Made by a program: the position numbers and the translations under genes
Assembly: GCA_963708235.1 (NCBI GenBank)
Contig: OY970200.1
Coordinates: 1,612,001 to 1,676,000, forward strand
DNA length: 64,000 bases
Source: G963708235 sp963708235
GTDB taxonomy: Bacteria; Actinomycetota; Acidimicrobiia; Spongiisociales; UBA5794
Reading direction: 5' to 3'
Notes under the pieces: model-generated
Seen by the model: only the letters and a program-made list of their open reading frames with translations
The model's database searches: none
Told to the model about the DNA's origin: nothing
Shown here: positions 1 through 9,689 of the stretch, in pieces
Numbering within the stretch: the first letter of the stretch is position 1
Layout of the letters: every line of letters starts with the position of its first letter

Positions 1-113
1 CTCAGAATAGAGTCCGCAGTCGGCCGGCAGCGCCCGGTTGAGGCGACTCGGCCCGGCGAGGCGAGCCGGGTACCCTGCCGGCCCATGGATCGGCCAGCAC
101 AGATCAGTCCAGC

Positions 114-770
114 ATGATCAAGGGCGTCATCTTCGACCTCGACGGCACCATCGGCGACACCCTCCCGGTGTGTTTCGAGGCGTTCCGCCAGGTGTTCGAC
201 GAGTTCCTCGGTGTGAGCTACACGGATGCCGAGATCCGGGCGATGTTCGGACCCACCGAGGAGGGCATCCTACTTCAGCGGGTGCCCGATGCGTCGGCAG
301 CCGCGATCGCCCGGTACCACGAGGTCTATGCGGCGGTGCACCACCTGGCACCCGAGCCGTTCCCCGGTCTGGTCGACATCGTGGACTGGCTGGAGGCAGC
401 GAACATCCCGGTCGGGATCGTCACCGGAAAGGGGGCGCAGAGCGCCACCGCTTCGTTGCGGCAATGGAGCATCGAGCACCGCTTCGATCCGATCGAGGCG
501 GGATCGGATGATGGACCGGTCAAGGATGTCAAGATGCGGCTGATCGCCCAACGATGGGGGATCCCATTATCGGCTGTGGTCTCGGTCGGTGATGTGCTCA
601 CCGACATCACCGCGGCCCGTTCGGTCGGCGCCATCGCCATCGCCGCCGCATGGGCAACGACCGCCGACGCAGAAGAGCTGAAGGGTGGCGGCGCCGACAT
701 GGTCTTCGCCGAGGTTGGCGACTTCGACCGGTGGCTGCGTTGGGCCATCGACCTGTCCTCGTTTCATTAG
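114..770 (+). CDS. HAD-superfamily hydrolase (phosphoglycolate phosphatase-like)
   Basis: A 218-residue haloacid dehalogenase-type phosphatase. The N-terminus carries the DxDGT nucleophile motif (D8 and D10 in FDLDGT). Motif II is the Thr of IVTGKG near residue 104, and the GDVLTDI acidic motif lies around residue 161, giving the usual order for a C1-capped HAD enzyme acting on a small phosphorylated metabolite. The length is normal for the phosphoglycolate phosphatase/PpaX group, but the substrate cannot be read from sequence. The ATG at 114 places the motif at the standard distance from the N-terminus. It is probably cytoplasmic. The next gene starts 64 bases downstream on the same strand, so co-transcription is possible. 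Confidence 0.85.
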   Translation: MIKGVIFDLDGTIGDTLPVCFEAFRQVFDEFLGVSYTDAEIRAMFGPTEEGILLQRVPDASAAAIARYHEVYAAVHHLAPEPFPGLVDIVDWLEAANIPVGIVTGKGAQSATASLRQWSIEHRFDPIEAGSDDGPVKDVKMRLIAQRWGIPLSAVVSVGDVLTDITAARSVGAIAIAAAWATTADAEELKGGGADMVFAEVGDFDRWLRWAIDLSSFH

Positions 771-834
771 CTCACACGGCGGCGCCGTGACGGTGCCGCT
801 CGTCGCGGTGGTTTGCCGGTAGAGTTACGCCACT

Positions 835-1188
835 GTGACGAAACCACTTCCCAGATGCCCATGGTGCGGCATGGAGTTCGAACGGCGGCAGGGACCCGGT
901 CGGCCTCAGGTCTACTGTCGCCGCAGTCACCGCCAGCGCCACTACGAGGCGCGGACGCTGGCAGTCAGACATGGCCTGGGTCCTGATGATGCGCTGATCG
1001 ACCGGGCGGCGCTTGCCCGACTCAACGACCGCCTCTACATCCTCGAGGCCGCCTGCGACGACGTTCGCGGGGACATCGCTGATCGGCCCACCATTGACGA
1101 CTACCGCAACGCCGTGGTCCATCTGCTCGAAGCGGCGTTGCCGTTGCGCTCCGCCTACCTGGAGCCCAGGGCCATAGGCGCCGAGTGA
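835..1188 (+). CDS. Small protein with N-terminal CxxC...CxxxH zinc-binding motif
   Basis: A 117-residue protein starting at GTG. The first 40 residues hold C8-P-W-C11-G and Y-C28-R-R-S-H32, followed by RQRHYEAR, a spacing that could bind one zinc ion. The remainder is mostly helical with leucine/alanine heptads (ARLNDRLYILEAACDD) and no membrane segment. Similar short zinc-finger proteins are seen in Actinomycetota as hypothetical proteins, possibly nucleic-acid binding, but that function is inference. It converges on peptide deformylase with only 7 bases between the two stops. Confidence 0.7.
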   Translation: MTKPLPRCPWCGMEFERRQGPGRPQVYCRRSHRQRHYEARTLAVRHGLGPDDALIDRAALARLNDRLYILEAACDDVRGDIADRPTIDDYRNAVVHLLEAALPLRSAYLEPRAIGAE

Positions 1189-1195
1189 GCCGACA

Positions 1196-1792
1196 CTACC
1201 CTCCGGCCTGATCCGGAGCGGGGGTGGTGCGTTTGATCACCGGAACGATCCGCTCCAGATAGTCCTGACGCTGGTGGCGGTCGAAGTTCTCCCAGGTGGC
1301 GAGGCTGGAGGAGTCGGTGACGTGGTCGATGTAAAGCTTTCCGTCGAGATGATCCATCTCGTGCTGGAATGTCCCCGCAGTGAGCCCGGCCACCTCGACC
1401 TCGATGTCGTTGCCCTCCCGGTCCCATCCCGTCATCCCGACCTGCATGAACCGCGGAAGGTCGCCCCGGATCCCTGGGACCGACAGACAGCCCTCGTTGT
1501 TGAGCCAGGTCTCGGCGCCCACCACCTCGAGCACCGGGTTAACCACCACGGTCAGGGGATACGGCGGTTTGTAGGGGTAACGCGGATTGTCGGCGATCTC
1601 GACGACGAAGACCCGGACCGGCTCGAACACCTGGTTGGCGGCGATCCCCGCCCCACCCGCATCCCGCATCGTCTCGATCATGTCGTCGACCAGCTCTTGG
1701 AACGCGACCGTTTCGATCTCGGCGCGGTCAACCGACCGGGTGGGCTGGCGCAACACGGGGTGCCCGATATGGGAGATCTTGCGGAGTGTCAC
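1196..1792 (-). CDS. def: Peptide deformylase
   Basis: A 198-residue metalloenzyme that removes the formyl group from nascent N-formylmethionine. All three signature motifs are present: GIAANQ (residues 49-54, with Asn in place of the usual Pro-like position), EGCLS (100-104, metal ligand C102), and HEMDH (144-148, two histidine ligands and the catalytic glutamate). The length matches actinobacterial type I-like deformylases. The start is GTG at 1792, which places the conserved LRKISHIGHPVLR segment at the N-terminus; no strong Shine-Dalgarno is visible. It is not next to fmt, so it may be a second deformylase copy. Confidence 0.93.
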   Translation of the reverse strand: MTLRKISHIGHPVLRQPTRSVDRAEIETVAFQELVDDMIETMRDAGGAGIAANQVFEPVRVFVVEIADNPRYPYKPPYPLTVVVNPVLEVVGAETWLNNEGCLSVPGIRGDLPRFMQVGMTGWDREGNDIEVEVAGLTAGTFQHEMDHLDGKLYIDHVTDSSSLATWENFDRHQRQDYLERIVPVIKRTTPAPDQAGG

Positions 1793-1861
1793 GGTCGAAA
1801 GCGTACCCGGACCAAGTGCTCGCCGACCGAGTGATCGGCGGAGCCCACGGCCGGGGCCCGA

Positions 1862-3106
1862 TCATGGCGACTGGCCACTCGTGATGTAGACGTGACCAAA
1901 TGGGCTGATCCAGCGGTGGTCACCGTTGGGAAGCCGGTGGTACTGCCATCCGCCGCGATCCTTAGCTAGGTGGTGACCGAGGCAAAGGGGGGCGAGATTG
2001 CGCTCCAGGGTGGGTCCACCGTCTGCGTGGCGCACCGAATGATCGATCTGGGACTGGCGGGCGGGACGGCGGCATCCGGGAAAGATGCAGCGTCGGTAGC
2101 GGGCGCGGACCTGCCTGGCCTGGGATGCCGTGGGGCGACGACGCAATGCCACCGCCAAGGGGTCCCCGTTGTCGTCGATCACGGTCGCCTGCCAGCGGCA
2201 GTCGACCTGTCGGTCCACCACCTGCCGGGCGATATCGGCGACGACCGGTCCCAGGCCGCCCAGGTCCCCGGGGGACTCGGCGAGACCGAGCAGGGTGCGG
2301 AGGTCGACGGTGACGTCGACGACGCCGCGGCCCACCGGACGTCCCTGCCCGCAGACGAGGTCGAGGGCGACGTCGGCTCGGCGTTGGTCGATCGTCCGGT
2401 CGTCCTTGGAGAGCGCACCGGCGAGAACATCGATGCGTTCCCACGCCGCCTGGGCGAGATCGGGCGGAAGATCGAGGAGGTGGAGATGAGCGGTGCCGCG
2501 GGCGGTGGCTTCGATCACGAGCCGGCGCTGCGCTATGGCGTGGTCCATCTGGATCTTGGCGTCGTCGGGGTTGGCGACGATACACCTGCGTCGTAGCAGG
2601 GCGCGGAGCTGTCCCGTCGTCATCACGGGTGCCCGATCGGCAACCTCGGCCACGACCCGGCGGGCGGCTTCCTGTGGAAGGTGGGCGGTTCCGTCGACCA
2701 GTACCTTGGCGCGTCGAACATCGATCTGACCGGCGTTGAGCAGGCTTCCTGCCTGGGGCAGCCGTTCGCCGAGGTCGCGTGCGAGCGCCACCTCGTGTTT
2801 GGCCGCCATTCCCGTCAGCCGGAGGGCCGCTCCGACTTCAAGCGCCGCAAAGTCGCCGTGGGGATCGTCGCTGCTGCGACCGGCCACCTCGGCGATGTCG
2901 GCGGCCCGCTCGGCCTGCAGGTGTGACACCAGCCGGTCCCGGGCCGTCAACAACCGGACCGCATCATGATCGGACAGCCTGGACCGATCCACGGAGGACA
3001 CAACGGCAGCAAGGAACAAGCCGGGTTCGAGCGTCTCGAGTTCGCTTGGCAGGACGTCGGGGAGCTCGCCCGCTATCTGATTGCTATCGGTGCTAACTGC
3101 GTGCAT
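1862..3106 (-). CDS. DUF222 protein with C-terminal HNH endonuclease domain
   Basis: A 414-residue protein of the DUF222/HNH family, which is multicopy and abundant in Actinomycetota. Residues 30 to about 290 are the helical DUF222 region. The C-terminus has a zinc-bound HNH core with CIFPGCRRPA, QIDHSVRHADGG, N-L-APLC and GHHLAKD around residues 335-385. Catalytic His and Asn and the Cys pairs look intact, so it is probably an active nuclease. The biological role of the family is unsettled; an association with mobile or repeat elements has been suggested. It stands alone here, with no visible insertion element around it. Confidence 0.88.
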   Translation of the reverse strand: MHAVSTDSNQIAGELPDVLPSELETLEPGLFLAAVVSSVDRSRLSDHDAVRLLTARDRLVSHLQAERAADIAEVAGRSSDDPHGDFAALEVGAALRLTGMAAKHEVALARDLGERLPQAGSLLNAGQIDVRRAKVLVDGTAHLPQEAARRVVAEVADRAPVMTTGQLRALLRRRCIVANPDDAKIQMDHAIAQRRLVIEATARGTAHLHLLDLPPDLAQAAWERIDVLAGALSKDDRTIDQRRADVALDLVCGQGRPVGRGVVDVTVDLRTLLGLAESPGDLGGLGPVVADIARQVVDRQVDCRWQATVIDDNGDPLAVALRRRPTASQARQVRARYRRCIFPGCRRPARQSQIDHSVRHADGGPTLERNLAPLCLGHHLAKDRGGWQYHRLPNGDHRWISPFGHVYITSGQSP

Positions 3107-3174
3107 CTACGCATCATGCCCACCCGGTGTGACAAGAACCCCCAGATGCCGATTCCTGGGTCAACAGACGGGTG

Positions 3175-4404
3175 TCACCCACGACGGGCGGGACGCTCCG
3201 AACCTGCGATCCAGGTCCCCACACACAGATCCATCCCGGTCCAGTATGAGATCTCGGCGGGATGGGCGACATCCCACACGGCGAGATCGGCACGGAGACC
3301 GGGGGAGAGGGCCCCACGGTCGCTGAGACCGAGGGCGGCAGCGCCGTGACGGGTGACCCCGGCCAGGCACTCCTCGGGGGTAAGCCCGTAGAGGAGGGCG
3401 CCCATGTTGCAGACCAGAGCGAGGTCGGCGACCGGGGAAGTGCCGGGGTTCAGATCGGTGGCGAGGGCGATGGGGACACCGTGGCGGCGCAATGCCGCGA
3501 CGGGGGGCCGGGTGGTCTCCTGCAAGGTGTGGGTCGCTCCGGGGATCAGGACCGCCACCGTCCCCGCATCCGCCATCGACGCCACCTGGGAATCGGTGGC
3601 GTGCTCGAGATGATCGATCGACAACGCACCGTGACGCACCGCCACGTCGACGCCGTCGTTGCTCGACAGCTGCGCCCCGTGAAGCTTGACCGGCACCCCG
3701 TACCGGCGGGCGGCGGTGAACAGCCGGTCCACCTGGGCGGGGGAGAAGGCGATCCGCTCGCAGAAGGCGTCGACCGCATCGACCAGATCCTCGGCGATGG
3801 CGGCGGGGAGGATCACCTCGATGATGTGATCGATGTAGCCATCGGCATTCCCCGACCACTGCTCAGGGACGACATGAGCGGCGAGCAACGTGGTCACCAC
3901 CCGCACTCCCGTCGTCTCGCCGAGATGGCGGGCGATCCGCAGCATCTCCAGCTCGGTCTCCAGGTCGAGTCCGTACCCCGACTTGATCTCCACGGTGGTG
4001 GCCCCGGTGGCGTTGAGCCGCATCAACCGTCGCTGCGCCGATGCGAGCAGGTCCGTACGGTCTGCATCGCGGGTGGCGGCGACCGTGGAACGGATTCCCC
4101 CGCCGGCGGCGGCGATCTCCTCGTAGCTGGCTCCGGCGATGCGGGCGGCGAACTCGGCCGAACGTTCACCACCGAAGACGAGGTGGGTGTGACAGTCGAC
4201 GAGCCCCGGGGTGACGAGCCGTCCGCCCAGCGAGCGCACTTCGGTGGCTGTACCGGAGCTCGGGGCGTCAGCAGCTCCACCCACCCATGAGATCCGACCG
4301 TCCTTGATCAGGATCGCGGCGTCCTCGATCAACCCGAAGCCGTCGCCCTCCATGGTGGCGGCGATACAGTCGGTGATCAGCGTCGGCGTCGAGACGGTGG
4401 TCAC
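3175..4404 (-). CDS. hutI: Imidazolonepropionase
   Basis: A 409-residue amidohydrolase that opens 4-imidazolone-5-propanoate to N-formimino-L-glutamate, the third step of histidine catabolism. Metal-binding motifs are visible: DCHTHLVFGG near residue 70, HGAQL near 243, DHLEH near 267, and the aspartate of ATDLNPGTS near 318. The length fits HutI. The GTG start at 4404 overlaps the TGA of hutF in a GTGA quartet, so the two are translationally coupled. It is the last gene of the hutU-hutF-hutI operon. No HutC repressor is present in the window. Confidence 0.95.
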   Translation of the reverse strand: MTTVSTPTLITDCIAATMEGDGFGLIEDAAILIKDGRISWVGGAADAPSSGTATEVRSLGGRLVTPGLVDCHTHLVFGGERSAEFAARIAGASYEEIAAAGGGIRSTVAATRDADRTDLLASAQRRLMRLNATGATTVEIKSGYGLDLETELEMLRIARHLGETTGVRVVTTLLAAHVVPEQWSGNADGYIDHIIEVILPAAIAEDLVDAVDAFCERIAFSPAQVDRLFTAARRYGVPVKLHGAQLSSNDGVDVAVRHGALSIDHLEHATDSQVASMADAGTVAVLIPGATHTLQETTRPPVAALRRHGVPIALATDLNPGTSPVADLALVCNMGALLYGLTPEECLAGVTRHGAAALGLSDRGALSPGLRADLAVWDVAHPAEISYWTGMDLCVGTWIAGSERPARRG

Positions 4405-5747
4405 ACCGAGATCGTTTCCAGGGTGCGGGTGATGGCGGTGTCGAGCCGGCGACCCACATCGGGGATCTGCTGATGGACCCCATCCTGGACCACCACTCGG
4501 CCGTTCACCACCAGTCCGCTGACATCGTCGGCGTTGGCGGCGAAGATCACCGCAGCCAGCAGGTCGTGCGGATCGGCGCCGGCAAACCGCACCGACTGCA
4601 ACGACACCGTGGTCAGATCGGCTGGTGCCCCAACGGTGATGCTGCCGCCAGGTAGACCGAGCGAAGCCGCTCCTCCCGAGGTTGCGGCGGCGATCAGGGC
4701 GTGTGGGGCATGGACCCCACGATGCAGGGTGCGCATCCGGTCATGCTGCTCGATGCGGCGCACCTCCTCGATCAGATCGACGACGGCGTGGGAATCGGTA
4801 CCGACCGCCAGACGGGTACCGGCGGCCACCAGATCGGATGCCAACCCGAGACCGTCACCGAGGTCGGCCTCGGTGGTGGGACACATCACCACGGTGACCT
4901 CGCCGCCACCGAGCACCGCCACATCGCGGAAGGTGAGGTGCGAGGCATGTACCACCGAGTTTCCGGGGGCGACGAGACCCGCTTCGAACAGCAACTCGGT
5001 CGGGGTGCGACGGGTCGCCGCATAGGCCGCCTTGTTCTCCGCCGGCTGCTCGGAGAGATGGACATGGACCGGCACGGCGAACTTTGCCGCCACCTCGGCC
5101 ACCACCGCCAGCGCCTCGGGAGGTACGGCACGCACCGAATGCGCCGCCACCCCGAGGGTGGCATGGCGGATCCTGCTCAACTTGGACCTGAGATCGGCCA
5201 CCCGCATCGCCCAGGTGTCGACGTCGCGGTCACCGAAGCGTTGCTGGGTGCCGGTGAGCGGTTGATCGAAATCGGATCTCAGATAGAGCGCATCCAGCAG
5301 CACCAACCGCACCCCGCTGCGACCGGCGGCGCGCACCAGCGCCCGGCCCATGGTGTTGGGGTCGTCATAGGGCTTGCCCCCGGGTCGATGGTGGAGATAG
5401 TGGAACTCGCCGACGGTCCCGATCCCCGCCAACGCCGCCTCGGCGTACACCGCCGTCGCCAACTCCTCGTAGGTGTCAGGATCGAGCCGACCTGCCGCCC
5501 GGTACATCAGGCTCCGCCACGACCAGAAGTCACCACCCTGGCGGTGGGTGCGAGATCGGAGCGCCCGGTGGAAGGCATGGGAATGGGCATCGACAAAGGC
5601 CGGAAACGTCACCCCGACCAGCCTGGTTCCCTGCCGGGGGGAATCCGGCGTCACCGCGGTGATCAACCCGTCGTCGACCTCGATGGCGACATCGGTGGCG
5701 AGATCCTCGCCCCCGAGCCAGGCGTATTCGGCGTGGAATGTGGTCAC
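4401..5747 (-). CDS. hutF: Formimidoylglutamate deiminase
   Basis: A 448-residue amidohydrolase that deiminates N-formimino-L-glutamate to N-formyl-L-glutamate and ammonia, marking the five-step histidine pathway. DAHSHAFHRAL gives the HxH metal site, GEFHYLHHRPGG is characteristic of HutF, and HVHLSEQ plus GTDSHAV supply further ligands. The frame stays open upstream inside hutU, but the correct start is the GTG at 5747: it overlaps the hutU TGA as GTGA, and the protein then begins TTFHAEYAWLGG as in the family. The expected partner, N-formylglutamate amidohydrolase (hutG), is not in the window. Confidence 0.94.
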   Translation of the reverse strand: MTTFHAEYAWLGGEDLATDVAIEVDDGLITAVTPDSPRQGTRLVGVTFPAFVDAHSHAFHRALRSRTHRQGGDFWSWRSLMYRAAGRLDPDTYEELATAVYAEAALAGIGTVGEFHYLHHRPGGKPYDDPNTMGRALVRAAGRSGVRLVLLDALYLRSDFDQPLTGTQQRFGDRDVDTWAMRVADLRSKLSRIRHATLGVAAHSVRAVPPEALAVVAEVAAKFAVPVHVHLSEQPAENKAAYAATRRTPTELLFEAGLVAPGNSVVHASHLTFRDVAVLGGGEVTVVMCPTTEADLGDGLGLASDLVAAGTRLAVGTDSHAVVDLIEEVRRIEQHDRMRTLHRGVHAPHALIAAATSGGAASLGLPGGSITVGAPADLTTVSLQSVRFAGADPHDLLAAVIFAANADDVSGLVVNGRVVVQDGVHQQIPDVGRRLDTAITRTLETISV

Positions 5748-7450
5748 GCCGGTCCTGTACGGTGCGGCGACCGGTCGAGCCCCGTCAGATCCTGCATCGG
5801 GACGGCCACCCCGCGTTCGGCGGCGACCTCGACGGCCCGTTCGTAGCCGGCGTCGGCGTGACGGATCACACCCATCCCCGGGTCCGAGGTGAGGACCCGT
5901 CCCAGCCGTTGTGCCGCCAGATCGGTGCCGTCGGCGACGACCACCATCCCGGCGTGGATCGACCGGCCGATCCCGACGCCGCCGCCGTGATGGACCGATA
6001 CCCACGAGGCCCCCGAGGCCGTGTTCACCAGGGCGTTGAGGATCGGCCAGTCGGCAATGGCGTCGCTCCCGTCGGCCATCGCCTCGGTCTCGCGGTACGG
6101 CGAGGCGACGCTCCCGGAATCGAGATGATCCCGGCCGATGACGATCGGGGCGCTCACCTCGCCGGTGCGGACCATTTCGTTGAACCGCAACCCGAGCCGG
6201 GCCCGTTCCCCGTACCCCAGCCAGCAGATCCGTGCCGGGAGACCCTGGAAGGCGACCCGCTCCTGCGCCAGCCGGATCCATCGGGTCAGGTGCTCGTCGT
6301 CGGGGAACTCCTCGAGGACGGCACGGTCGGTGGCGGCGATGTCGGCGGGATCACCGGACAGCGCCACCCAGCGGAACGGTCCCTTCCCCTCGCAGAACAG
6401 CGGGCGGATATAGGCGGGGAGGAATCCCGGGTAGGAGAAGGCGTCGTCGAAACCACCCAGCACCGCCTCGGCCCGCAACGAGTTGCCGTAGTCGAACACC
6501 TCGGCGCCACGGTCCTGGAACCCGACCATCGCCCGGCAGTGGCGCGCCATGCTCTCCCGTGAGTTGCGGGTGAACTTGTCCGGGTCCTCGGCCCGGAGCC
6601 CGGCGGCCTCGTCCATCGAGACCCCGGAGGGGATGTAGAAGAGCGGGTCGTGCGCCGAGGTCTGATCGGTGACGATGTCGGCGGGAAACTCCAGATCGAG
6701 CAGCTCAGGCAACATGTCGGCGGCGTTGCCCTCGACCCCCACCGACAGCGGTCGACGTTCCGCCTTGGCGACGAGACACAGCTCGATCGCCTGCTCGAGC
6801 GATGCGGCAGCGACATCGAGATATCGAGTTTCGAGCCGCCGCTGGATCCTGGTGGGGTCGACATCGATGCACAGCGCCACGCCGTCGTTCATGGTCACCG
6901 CAAGGGGTTGGGCGCCGCCCATCCCGCCGAGCCCGGCGGTGAGGGTGATGGTCCCGGCCAGGGTTCCACCGAATCGTTTACGGGCGATGGCGGCAAAACA
7001 CTCGTAGGTGCCCTGGAGAATTCCCTGGGTGCCGATGTAGATCCAGGAACCGGCGGTCATCTGCCCGTACATGGTGAGGCCCTCCGCCTCGAGACGACGG
7101 AACTCGTCCCATGTGGCCCACTCCGGGACCAGCAGCGAGTTGGCGATCAGTACCCGGGGCGCCCATTCGTGGGTGCGGAACCGCCCCACCGGTTTGCCCG
7201 ACTGGATCAGCAACGTCTCGTCGCCCTCGAGGTCACGGAGGGCGGCGACGATGGCGTGATACGCCTCCCACGATCGGGCGGCTTTGCCGGTCCCGCCGTA
7301 GACCACCAACTCCTCGGGATGTTCGGCAACCTCCGGATCGAGGTTGTTCATCAACATCCGCAGCACCGCCTCCTGAGGCCAACCTTTGCAGGTCAGCTCG
7401 GTCCCGTGCGGAGCACGCACCTCACCCGGTGCGCCCGGCGCCGTTGTCAT
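5744..7450 (-). CDS. hutU: Urocanate hydratase
   Basis: A 568-residue urocanase that hydrates urocanate to imidazolonepropionate with tightly bound NAD+. The N-terminal segment TCKGWPQEAVLRMLMNNLDP, the glycine-rich NAD site GLGGMGGAQP near residue 177, and the RICWLGYGER segment with the conserved cysteine near residue 404 are all present. The length is typical. The ATG at 7450 follows a strong GAGGAGG Shine-Dalgarno. It is the first gene of the hut operon, and its promoter must lie in the 147-bp divergent gap before the gene starting at 7598. Histidine ammonia-lyase is absent from the window. Confidence 0.97.
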   Translation of the reverse strand: MTTAPGAPGEVRAPHGTELTCKGWPQEAVLRMLMNNLDPEVAEHPEELVVYGGTGKAARSWEAYHAIVAALRDLEGDETLLIQSGKPVGRFRTHEWAPRVLIANSLLVPEWATWDEFRRLEAEGLTMYGQMTAGSWIYIGTQGILQGTYECFAAIARKRFGGTLAGTITLTAGLGGMGGAQPLAVTMNDGVALCIDVDPTRIQRRLETRYLDVAAASLEQAIELCLVAKAERRPLSVGVEGNAADMLPELLDLEFPADIVTDQTSAHDPLFYIPSGVSMDEAAGLRAEDPDKFTRNSRESMARHCRAMVGFQDRGAEVFDYGNSLRAEAVLGGFDDAFSYPGFLPAYIRPLFCEGKGPFRWVALSGDPADIAATDRAVLEEFPDDEHLTRWIRLAQERVAFQGLPARICWLGYGERARLGLRFNEMVRTGEVSAPIVIGRDHLDSGSVASPYRETEAMADGSDAIADWPILNALVNTASGASWVSVHHGGGVGIGRSIHAGMVVVADGTDLAAQRLGRVLTSDPGMGVIRHADAGYERAVEVAAERGVAVPMQDLTGLDRSPHRTGPA

Positions 7451-7597
7451 CGATCCTCCTCATCGGGAACCCGCATACTACGAGCGCAGATCGGCGCCGG
7501 GGCAGTTGTCGACGAGGGGCCCGCTGCGTACCCTCATCGCCGGGAGAGAGTGCTCCGATTCCGGGCGCTCACATTGATTCGATTCGAGGAGCGTTGC

Positions 7598-9527
7598 ATG
7601 AAGACGAGTAGACGACGTGTGTCGGGTCTGCTGGTGGCCGGGGCGATGTTTGTCACCATGGCACCGGTGTCCGCCACCGCCCAGCAGCCCGAGGTCCCGA
7701 CCGGGATCGTGATCGAGGACGGTGTCACCCAGCCGATCTTCGGCTACACCGACGCCATCCGCGAGCGGGTGTGGGTCGACACCGATTTCGACAGCGACCG
7801 CGACGGAGTCGATGACGTGATCGCCGTCGACATCATGCGGCCCGCTGCCAGCGCCACCGGGGTGAAGGTGCCGGTGATCATCGACAACAGCCCCTACTAC
7901 CAGACCCTGGGGCGGGGCAACGAAGCGCAGCTCAAGGCCGACATCGACGGCGACGGCCTGCTCGATCGCTGGCCGCTGTTCTACGACAACTACTTCGTCC
8001 CCCGCGGATACGCCGTGGTGCTGATCGACATGATCGGGACCAGCAATTCCACCGGGTGCCCGACGATCCAGGGGACCAACGAGAACCTCTCCGGTCCGCT
8101 GGTGATCGACTGGCTCAACGGGCGGAATACGGCGCGCAACGCCGCAGGAGACCTGGTCACCGTCGACTGGCACAACGGAAAGTCGGCGATGATCGGCAAG
8201 TCCTACGACGGCGCCCTGGCGATGGCCGGCGCCGTTTCCGGGGTCGAGGGGCTCACCACCGTGGTGCCCATCGATGGACCGTACAACTACTACGACTACA
8301 CCCGGACCAATGGGGTGATCACCCGTGGGAACAACTACCTGCGGTCGCTCGCCGTTGCCATCACCAATGACAGTGCCGCACGTCAGGCGCGTCTGTCAGC
8401 CGGTGTGGAGCGAGATCGACGCATCCGACGGCGACGAACACGGCGATTACACCTTCCCGTTCTGGCGGGAGCGTGACTACCTGCCCGATGCCCACAGGAT
8501 CCGGGCGAGCGTGTTCCTGGTCCACGGCTTCCAGGACGACAACGTCCGACCCGACCATGCCACCAAGTTCTGGGAGAAGCTCAAGGAATACGACATCCCA
8601 CGCAAGGCCTGGTTCATGCGGGTCGGCCACGAAGAGGGCTTCGACGTCGCCCGCGCCCAGTGGGTCGCCACGCTGCACCGCTGGTTCGACTACTGGCTCC
8701 ATGACGTCGACAACGGGATCATGGAGGACGACGCCGTCGATGTTCAGTACGGACCGACCGAATGGGAGAGCTACCCCGACTGGCCGATCCCCGGCACCAG
8801 CCTGGTTCCGCTCTGGTTCCAGGGGGACGGCGAGGGAATCGCCGGCGGTCTGGCGTTGCGCTCGGCGGAACGGGAGCTGACCAAGTCGTTCCAGGACCGG
8901 AGCAACATGAACGAGACGGTGGCCACGCGCAACCCGACCACCGAGGTCAACCCCAACCGGCTGGTGTTCATCACCCCACCGCTCGAAGAGGACCTCCATA
9001 TCTCGGGCACTCCGCTGCTGCGGCTTCGCGCCTATGTCGACGGTGAGGACACCAACTTCGGGGTCATCCTGATGGAGTACTCGCCGACGCCCAAGGTGCA
9101 GGTCACCAGGACCAGTGACGGAGTGGCCAATGTGCCCGGCAACCCGCGGGACTGCTGGGGCGAGAGCAGCGCAAATGACTCGGCCTGCTACATCATCACC
9201 CAGACCAACACCACCACGTCAACGGCGTGGCGGGTGAGCAAGGGCATCGTCGACGGGCTCAACATCCACGACATCACCACTCCGACCCCGCTCAAGCCGA
9301 ATCGGGGCAACAGCTTCGTGTTCGACCTGCAGCCCCACGACTACAAGTTCTCGGCGGGGAGCCGGCTCGCCGCCATCGTGGTCGGCTCCTACCCGAGCTA
9401 TTCGAGTCAGGCAGATCCCAACGCCGCCAACATCACCATCGACCTGAAGCGCAGCTCGCTGCTGCTCCCGGTCGTCGGAGGTCTCCGCGCCGCCGATGCC
9501 GCCGGGATTCCGCGACGAGCGGACTGA
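7598..9527 (+). CDS. Secreted Xaa-Pro dipeptidyl-peptidase-like serine hydrolase, interrupted by a frameshift near 8394
   Basis: An alpha/beta-hydrolase of the X-Pro dipeptidyl-peptidase (S15/CocE) type with a signal peptide (MKTSRRRVSGLLVAGAMF then an Ala-rich region). The nucleophile motif GKSYDGALAM lies in the first frame (about 8197-8226). The catalytic Asp (HGFQDDNV) and His (RVGHEEGF) lie in the frame read from about 8395 onward, which is followed by the C-terminal beta-sandwich domain. Skipping one base near 8394 gives a continuous protein of about 642 residues (ARQAVCQPVWSEID at the junction). Because all three catalytic residues survive, an assembly indel is likelier than decay. A GAGGA ribosome-binding site lies 8 bases before the ATG. 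Confidence 0.8.
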
Positions 9528-9590
9528 GACGCACGACCGTGACGGTTCGGTCCCGCCGACATTCCGGCGGCGGGACCGGCCGTGTGCGTC
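9528..9590 (+). terminator. Strong hairpin after the peptidase gene
   Basis: A perfect 11-bp stem (CGGTCCCGCCG at 9548-9558 with its complement at 9568-9578) is enclosed by a second arm pair (GACGCAC at 9528-9534 and GTGCGTC at 9584-9590). There is no T-tract, which is common for actinobacterial terminators. It separates the peptidase from the 9.7-14.3 kb operon. Confidence 0.65.
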
Positions 9591-9689
9591 CAGGGGAGCG
9601 CACCGAACATGGTCACGACGCCGTCGACAGGCGACGGATTGTGGGGGGCGGGCGCCTACGCTGGAGGTATTCCCCCAAGAAGAGTTGCG

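Noticed and set aside
1..113. 5' end of the window as an additional gene
   Set aside because: No frame with a start, ribosome-binding site and recognisable product is present before the HAD gene.
4401..6281. 626-residue version of HutF with a 178-residue N-terminal extension
   Set aside because: The extension is a shifted reading of hutU. The GTGA overlap at 5744-5747 gives the proper family start.
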